Shown here: positions 12,616-16,214 of the stretch, in pieces
Layout: the number at the start of each line of letters is the position of its first letter
Position numbering within the stretch: the first letter of the stretch is position 1
Source: Candidatus Acetothermia bacterium
Lineage (GTDB): Bacteria > Bipolaricaulota > Bipolaricaulia > UBA7950 > UBA9294
DNA: 16,214 nt
NCBI GenBank assembly: GCA_003545155.1
Contig: DQCH01000085.1
Coordinates: 1 to 16,214 of the forward strand
Direction: 5' to 3'
Translations under genes and position numbers: made by a program
Notes under the pieces: generated by a model
Database searches by the model: none
Told to the model about the DNA's origin: nothing
What the model saw: the letters and a program-made list of their open reading frames with translations, nothing else

Positions 12616-13179
12616 CTAAACCGGGATGGCGTAAAGGAGATCACCGAGAAGCGGGAGCAGATATAAGAAGCGGTAGCCAGACCATCCACGTTTCACCCGG
12701 GCGAGGTAGTCTTGAGTCTCGGGAAAGATCGTGCCCTCCCCTGCCTTCCAGCGGATGAGATTGGAAGGCCCGGCGTTGTAGGCAATCAGGGCGGACTCGG
12801 TATCGCCGTCGAAGCGATTGAGAAGGTAGGCAAGATACCACGTGCCGAAGCGAATGTTTTGGCTCGGCTCGTACAGGTCCTCCACCACGAACTTTTCCTC
12901 TCCCATTTGCTCGGCGATCCACTGTCCGGTCGTGGGAGTGATTTGCATCAGCCCGATGGCCCCGGAGCGGGATTGGGCGCGAGGATAAAAGCGGCTCTCG
13001 GCACGGATCATCGAAGCAACAAGGTACGGATCAAGGGAACGAGCAGCGGCCCAGCGGTCGATCGTATCGGCGTAGCGCAACGGGTAAACGATCTTTATTG
13101 CGACTACAACACCGAAGATAAGAAACAGGCTAACGAGCGCCCATATGATCGTTCTTCGCCAAGGTGCGCACTTGTTCAT
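12616..13179 (-). CDS. Membrane-anchored lytic transglycosylase, Slt family
   Basis: A 187-residue peptidoglycan-cleaving enzyme. An uncleaved anchor (about 10-30) is followed by a goose-lysozyme-like SLT domain (about 40-165): catalytic Glu in IRAESRFYPRAQS, then GAIGLMQITPTTG, NIRFGTWYL and ALIAYNAGP. It cuts the MurNAc-GlcNAc bond to form 1,6-anhydro ends and works outside the membrane, implying a murein wall. The size matches the short Slt proteins such as B. subtilis YjbJ rather than Slt70. The ATG at 13179 has only GAGG 3 nt upstream; a TATTAT box 8 nt before it (13188-13193) would give an almost leaderless mRNA. It is divergent from the DUF502 gene. Confidence 0.92.
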   Translation of the reverse strand: MNKCAPWRRTIIWALVSLFLIFGVVVAIKIVYPLRYADTIDRWAAARSLDPYLVASMIRAESRFYPRAQSRSGAIGLMQITPTTGQWIAEQMGEEKFVVEDLYEPSQNIRFGTWYLAYLLNRFDGDTESALIAYNAGPSNLIRWKAGEGTIFPETQDYLARVKRGWSGYRFLYLLPLLGDLLYAIPV

Positions 13180-13186
13180 AATCCTC

Positions 13187-13193
13187 TATAATA
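13187..13193. promoter_or_regulatory. Shared, symmetrical -10 for divergent genes
   Basis: The 7-nt TATAATA reads TATAAT rightward (13187-13192) and TATTAT leftward (13193-13188). It sits between the transglycosylase and the DUF502-acc operon. No good -35 is visible at 16-18 nt on either side, so this may be an overlapping bidirectional promoter. Confidence 0.5.
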
Positions 13194-13215
13194 CGCCAAT
13201 GCAAAGGACAAAGTT

Positions 13216-13245
13216 ATGAGAGTGGAGCGGGTGGTTAACTCGTGA
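13216..13245 (+). CDS. Possible 9-residue leader peptide of the DUF502-acc operon
   Basis: The ATG at 13216 opens MRVERVVNS and stops at TGA 13243-13245, overlapping the GTG start of the DUF502 gene by 4 nt (GTGA). It has its own ribosome site, AAAGGA, 7 nt upstream (13203-13208). The DUF502 start itself has only a weak GGGTGG. Translation of the short frame could bring ribosomes to the operon. No attenuator-type repeat of one amino acid is present. Confidence 0.35.
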   Translation: MRVERVVNS

Positions 13246-13913
13246 AGAGATTCTTGCACAGTTTGCGCAACACGTTCATCAGTGGACTTCTGGCGATCAT
13301 CCCCGTCGGGGCGACGTTTTACATCCTATGGTTTATCTATCACCTGATCGACGGACTGGTGGGGAGGGAAACGCCGTTCGGCACAATGGTGAAGACAGCC
13401 CTGGGCAGGTGGATCCCCGGTATGGGGATCTATATGACGGTAATCCTCGTCCTTTTGGTCGGCTTTATCACCCGTAACTTCCTCGGCAGAACCCTCCAGT
13501 ACTATATGGACCGGGCCTTCTCATCGGTTCCAGGGGTGCGCAAGATGTACTCAACCCTGAAGAAATTCACGACCGCTTTACTCGACCGTGATACTTCCTC
13601 CTTCCAGAAAGTTGTGATGTTCGAGTACCCTAAGGAAGGAATAAACGTCATCGGACTGGTCACCAACGAGGAGCTGGGAATGCTACAGGACGCAACCGGG
13701 GAGGAATGTCTGTTGGTCTATGTTCCCACTGCGCCGAATCCTCTCTCGGGAATGATGTTAATCATCCCTGAGCGAGAAGTGACCTACCTCGATATGCCAG
13801 TGGAAGACGCGCTCTCCATGGTCATCTCCAGCGGATCCGTCCTCCCCAAGAGTCTAAAAACGGTAAACAAGGAGGAGAGGCGACCCCGCTTTAGTCTATT
13901 CAGGCGACGCTAA
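13242..13913 (+). CDS. DUF502 family membrane protein
   Basis: A 223-residue protein of the DUF502 family, whose biochemical role is not established. Two membrane helices are visible (about 12-36 and 58-80), with the family's GLLAIIPVGATFYILW and LVGFITRNFLGR segments. They are followed by a soluble domain containing VPGVRKMYSTLKKF, the conserved VPTAPNPLSGMMLIIPE block and DMPVEDALSMVISSG. The GTG at 13242 follows an in-frame TAA, so no longer form exists. It ends 10 nt before accD, which makes it the first full gene of the DUF502-accD-accA operon. The linkage suggests, but does not show, a lipid- or membrane-related task. Confidence 0.92.
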   Translation: MKRFLHSLRNTFISGLLAIIPVGATFYILWFIYHLIDGLVGRETPFGTMVKTALGRWIPGMGIYMTVILVLLVGFITRNFLGRTLQYYMDRAFSSVPGVRKMYSTLKKFTTALLDRDTSSFQKVVMFEYPKEGINVIGLVTNEELGMLQDATGEECLLVYVPTAPNPLSGMMLIIPEREVTYLDMPVEDALSMVISSGSVLPKSLKTVNKEERRPRFSLFRRR

Positions 13914-13923
13914 GGGGTGAGAA

Positions 13924-14766
13924 ATGGCGATTTTCAAAGACAGACACTACTTTCGCGTTAATCTGGAGAAAAAGACGGATGAGAGCCTGTGGATGAAGTG
14001 CAAGTCGTGCGGGGAACTCGTGTTCAAACGCCGCGTGCGGGAGAACAACAACATCTGCCCGCACTGTGGGGAGTACTTCTTTCTTACGGCTCAAGAGAGG
14101 ATCGAATCGCTGATCGATAAAGGAAGCTTCACGGACATCTCCAAGCCGATAGTGGCTTCAGACCCGCTCTTGTTCCAAGACACCAAGCCTTATCCACAGC
14201 GGATTGAAGAAGCACAGGAAAAGACGGCATTAGCGAGCGCGATCATCATCGGGAGTGTCACAATCGTTGGAATCCCTGTAGTGATGGGCGTAATGGATTT
14301 CCGGTTCATCGGTGGAAGCATGGGGGCGGTAATGGGCGAACAGATCTGTCATGGGATGGAGGAAGCGATCCGCCGTCGTCAGCCATTCATCCTCGTCTCC
14401 TCTTCCGGTGGAGCTCGAATCCAGGAGGGACTTTTCTCACTCTTGCAGATGGCGAAGACAGCAGCGGTGCGCGGCCGCCTTGCCGAAGAGCATCTCCCGT
14501 TCATCTCCATCATGACCTACCCCACGACCGGCGGCGTACAGGCTTCGATTGCCAGTCTGGGCGATATCATCATCGCCGAGAAGGGAGCGATGATCGGGTT
14601 TGCCGGACGACGAGTGATCCAAAACACAATCGCCGAGGAACTCCCTTCAAACTATCAGACTGATGCTTTCGCCCTCGAACACGGGTTCATCGACCGGGTG
14701 GTCAACCGAGAAGACCTACGCGAGGAATTGGGGAAGGTACTCGGCTTCTTTGTGGAGGCGCAATGA
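13924..14766 (+). CDS. accD: Acetyl-CoA carboxylase carboxyltransferase subunit beta
   Basis: A 280-residue crotonase-fold subunit. Residues 26-48 hold the four-cysteine zinc ribbon (C26-K-S-C29 and C45-P-H-C48) that is typical of bacterial AccD. The catalytic part has GSVTIVGIPVVMGVMDFRF, GSMGAVMGEQI, SSSGGARIQEG (oxyanion-hole glycines) and AEKGAMIGFAGRRVI. With AccA it moves CO2 from biotin to acetyl-CoA to make malonyl-CoA. AAGGGGTG lies 4-5 nt before the ATG. The stop overlaps the accA start (ATGA), so the two subunits are made together. The biotin carrier and carboxylase genes (accB, accC) are not in the window. Confidence 0.98.
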   Translation: MAIFKDRHYFRVNLEKKTDESLWMKCKSCGELVFKRRVRENNNICPHCGEYFFLTAQERIESLIDKGSFTDISKPIVASDPLLFQDTKPYPQRIEEAQEKTALASAIIIGSVTIVGIPVVMGVMDFRFIGGSMGAVMGEQICHGMEEAIRRRQPFILVSSSGGARIQEGLFSLLQMAKTAAVRGRLAEEHLPFISIMTYPTTGGVQASIASLGDIIIAEKGAMIGFAGRRVIQNTIAEELPSNYQTDAFALEHGFIDRVVNREDLREELGKVLGFFVEAQ

Positions 14767-15716
14767 GCGATGAGCGGACGCTTGACCTCCTCGAGGCAAA
14801 GATCAAGGAGCTGCGTGAGCTTGATAAAACGGACGGGATCAACCTATCCACCGAGATCGCTCGCCTAGAGAAGAAGCTCGAAGCCCTACGGGAGGAGCTT
14901 TACGCCAACCTTAGCGACTGGGAACGGGTGAAGATCGCCCGCCATCCCAAGCGCCCCTACTCACTCGACTATATTCGCGAGGTGTTCACCGACTTCTACG
15001 AGCTTCACGGCGATCGCCTTGCTGGGGATGACCGAGCCCTCCTCGTGGGACTTGCTCGACTCGACGATCGACCAGTCGTACTCCTTGCCCAGCAAAAAGG
15101 GCGCTCGACGCAGGAGAACAAGGAACGCTATTTTGGAATGACGCGGCCTCAAGGCTACCGGAAAGCGCGAAGAGCGATGAGTCTTGCCGAGCGATTTTCA
15201 TTTCCAGTGATCAGCCTGATCGATACCCCTGGCGCCTATCCCGGTCTAGAATCTGAAGAGTTAAACATCGGAGGCGCGATCGCGGAGAACCTGCTTGCAA
15301 TGGCAAATCTGCGCGTTCCTACAATTGCCGTTGTGATCGGCGAAGGGGGATCGGGTGGAGCACTGGCAATCGGAGTGGCCGATCGGGTGCTTATGCTGGA
15401 GAATGCGATCTACTCTGTGATCAGCCCCGAAGGAGCGGCAACAATCCTATGGAAGGAGAAAGAACGCATGAAGGAGGCAACAGCAGCGCTCAAACTGACC
15501 GCTCCGCGCCTGCTTGACCTTAAGGTAGTCGACGAGGTCATCCCTGAACCACTCGGTGGCGCGCATAAGGACTCTCACAAGACCGCTTCTTCCCTCAAAG
15601 AGAGCCTCCTGCGTCACCTCGCAGAGGTCTCTGATATACCACTAAAGAAGCTGCTGGCGGCCCGCTACCAGCGCTACCGCTCTCTCGGTCGCTACAGCAC
15701 CCTGAACGACCAGTAA
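14763..15716 (+). CDS. accA: Acetyl-CoA carboxylase carboxyltransferase subunit alpha
   Basis: A 317-residue subunit (E. coli 319). An N-terminal coiled-coil-like helix (about 10-50, LEKKLEALREEL) is followed by WERVKIARHPKRPY, FTDFYELHGDRL, GQ-type QQKGRSTQENKERYFGM, IDTPGAYPG and GEGGSGGALAIGVAD, the biotin/oxyanion motif, then ISPEGAATILWK. It pairs with AccD to form the alpha2-beta2 carboxyltransferase. The ATG overlaps the accD stop by 4 nt. Last gene of the operon; an intrinsic terminator-like structure follows at 15789-15833. Confidence 0.98.
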   Translation: MSDERTLDLLEAKIKELRELDKTDGINLSTEIARLEKKLEALREELYANLSDWERVKIARHPKRPYSLDYIREVFTDFYELHGDRLAGDDRALLVGLARLDDRPVVLLAQQKGRSTQENKERYFGMTRPQGYRKARRAMSLAERFSFPVISLIDTPGAYPGLESEELNIGGAIAENLLAMANLRVPTIAVVIGEGGSGGALAIGVADRVLMLENAIYSVISPEGAATILWKEKERMKEATAALKLTAPRLLDLKVVDEVIPEPLGGAHKDSHKTASSLKESLLRHLAEVSDIPLKKLLAARYQRYRSLGRYSTLNDQ

Positions 15717-15770
15717 AGTGGATCCTCCTTGGCCTAAGAGACCATCTTCCCGACAAGTTCTTGATCGTAG

Positions 15771-15780
15771 CTTAGCTAAG
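15771..15780. repeat. 10-bp palindrome downstream of accA
   Basis: CTTAGCTAAG, 9 nt before the terminator stem. The related CCTTGGCCTAAG at 15729-15740 could pair with it imperfectly. No function assigned. Confidence 0.3.
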
Positions 15781-15788
15781 GTTCTTTT

Positions 15789-15833
15789 AGAAGGCTTGCC
15801 CGTTCTTTAGGTGATCAACGCGCCTTCTTTTTT
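15789..15833 (+). terminator. Probable terminator of the DUF502-accD-accA operon
   Basis: AGAAGGC (15789-15795) pairs with GCCTTCT (15822-15828), followed by a run of six T (15828-15833). The loop is unusually long (26 nt), but the stem plus T-run is otherwise normal. Confidence 0.65.
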
Positions 15834-15876
15834 CACTTGCCCTCGCAAAGGCTCGCCTCGCATGGTTGTATACACC

Positions 15877-15905
15877 TTGACAGGGCTGGAAGAAGCTGCT
15901 ATAAA
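15877..15905 (+). promoter_or_regulatory. Strong promoter of the aldolase gene
   Basis: TTGACA (15877-15882), 17 nt, TATAAA (15900-15905): the closest to consensus in the window. Predicted start near 15912, only 2 nt before the GGAGGG ribosome site, so the leader is about 16 nt. Confidence 0.85.
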
Positions 15906-15927
15906 GCCCTCCTGGAGGGTGATGGTG

Positions 15928-16214
15928 ATGGCTTTTTTAAACGGCGAGAAACTGCGACAGGCCTACCAACGGGCGAAGGCAGATGGGTATGCGTTTATGG
16001 CAAACAACATTGCTGAGGTGAACGTCCTTGTCGGCCTCCTGGAAGGGTACACTGAGCGCCGCTCAGATCTTGTGGTTCAGGTCAGTCCAGGAGCAGCTGG
16101 CTTCGCCGGCGGCGGGGATAAACTCGCCGGGTTGCGCACCCTCTCCCACATGGTACGAATGCTTGGGGATAACTACCCGATCGGCGTCTTCTTGAATCTC
16201 GACCACTTCACCGT
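15928..16214 (+). CDS. fba: Class II fructose-bisphosphate aldolase, N-terminal part
   Basis: The first 95 codons of a gene cut by the window end. The class II aldolase pattern is clear: a start helix (GEKLRQAYQRAKADGYAFMAN-type), NN-x-AEVN-x-L for the usual 'N-x-E-x-x-x-A-I' helix, VVQVSPGA for 'I-I-Q-x-S-x-G', a block resembling the 'K-Y-A-G' segment, and FLNLDHFT with Asp92 and the zinc-binding His93. It splits or forms fructose 1,6-bisphosphate in glycolysis or gluconeogenesis. I chose the ATG at 15928 (GGAGG 9 nt upstream); the in-frame ATG at 15922 and GTG at 15925 are also possible. It is transcribed from its own promoter. A related ketose-bisphosphate aldolase cannot be excluded from this part alone. 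Confidence 0.85.
   Translation, partial: MAFLNGEKLRQAYQRAKADGYAFMANNIAEVNVLVGLLEGYTERRSDLVVQVSPGAAGFAGGGDKLAGLRTLSHMVRMLGDNYPIGVFLNLDHFT

Noticed and set aside
1..16214. CRISPR, IS elements, integrase or att sites
   Set aside because: No repeated spacer-like units, transposase motifs or tRNA-end duplication were seen.

Overview
This is a bacterial chromosomal window of moderate GC (a little over half by eye) with dense, short-spaced genes. Bacterial hallmarks include plsX, accD-accA, a sigma-70-family factor, TTGACA/TATAAT-like promoters, Shine-Dalgarno sites, and GTG and TTG starts used alongside ATG. TGA is a normal stop codon. I see no phage, IS, integrase or CRISPR. The mix (AMP-forming acetyl-CoA synthetase plus a SatP/YaaH acetate carrier, a DUF502 protein, secreted vWA protein, DUF1573 protein, oligoribonuclease) would suit an acetate-using or acetate-exchanging anaerobe of a little-cultured phylum such as Bipolaricaulota/Acetothermia. 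That placement is a guess; the sequence alone does not prove it.

Layout. 1-269 (-): a consensus promoter drives tRNA-Leu(GAG) with almost no 5' leader, and the first 38 codons of plsX follow 27 nt behind it. 435-1865 (+): secreted vWA protein with a cysteine-rich insert. 1868-3724 (-): sigma factor, a small unknown protein and an SDR in one operon. 3815-6549 (-): a four-gene operon of ArsR repressor, DUF1573-rhodanese protein, thioredoxin-CcdA fusion and membrane-anchored thioredoxin, with a perfect inverted repeat over its promoter. 6612-6993: inverted repeats and a decayed carboxymuconolactone-decarboxylase-like gene. 7174-7257 (-): a tiny lipoprotein, divergent from a TlpA-like thiol-disulfide protein (7336-7908, +). 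7909-8249 has no convincing gene. 8250-9753 (-): oligoribonuclease and a threonine/serine dehydratase. 9953-12613 (-): acs-satP acetate operon with promoter and intrinsic terminator. 12616-13179 (-): lytic transglycosylase, divergent from DUF502-accD-accA (13242-15716, +). From 15877: a strong promoter and the start of a class II fructose-bisphosphate aldolase that runs off the window.

How they fit. Acs/SatP bring in and activate acetate; AccA/AccD carboxylate acetyl-CoA to malonyl-CoA for fatty acids; PlsX passes acyl groups to phospholipid synthesis. The ArsR operon and the nearby TlpA protein form an envelope thiol-redox cluster: CcdA carries electrons across the membrane to thioredoxin domains outside. 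This cluster is the best candidate for a little-described system here, because a predicted metalloid/thiol sensor controls electron export plus a catalytically dead rhodanese fusion, with no arsenic-resistance gene beside it. Several predicted promoters sit so close to their genes that 5' leaders would be about 0-35 nt.
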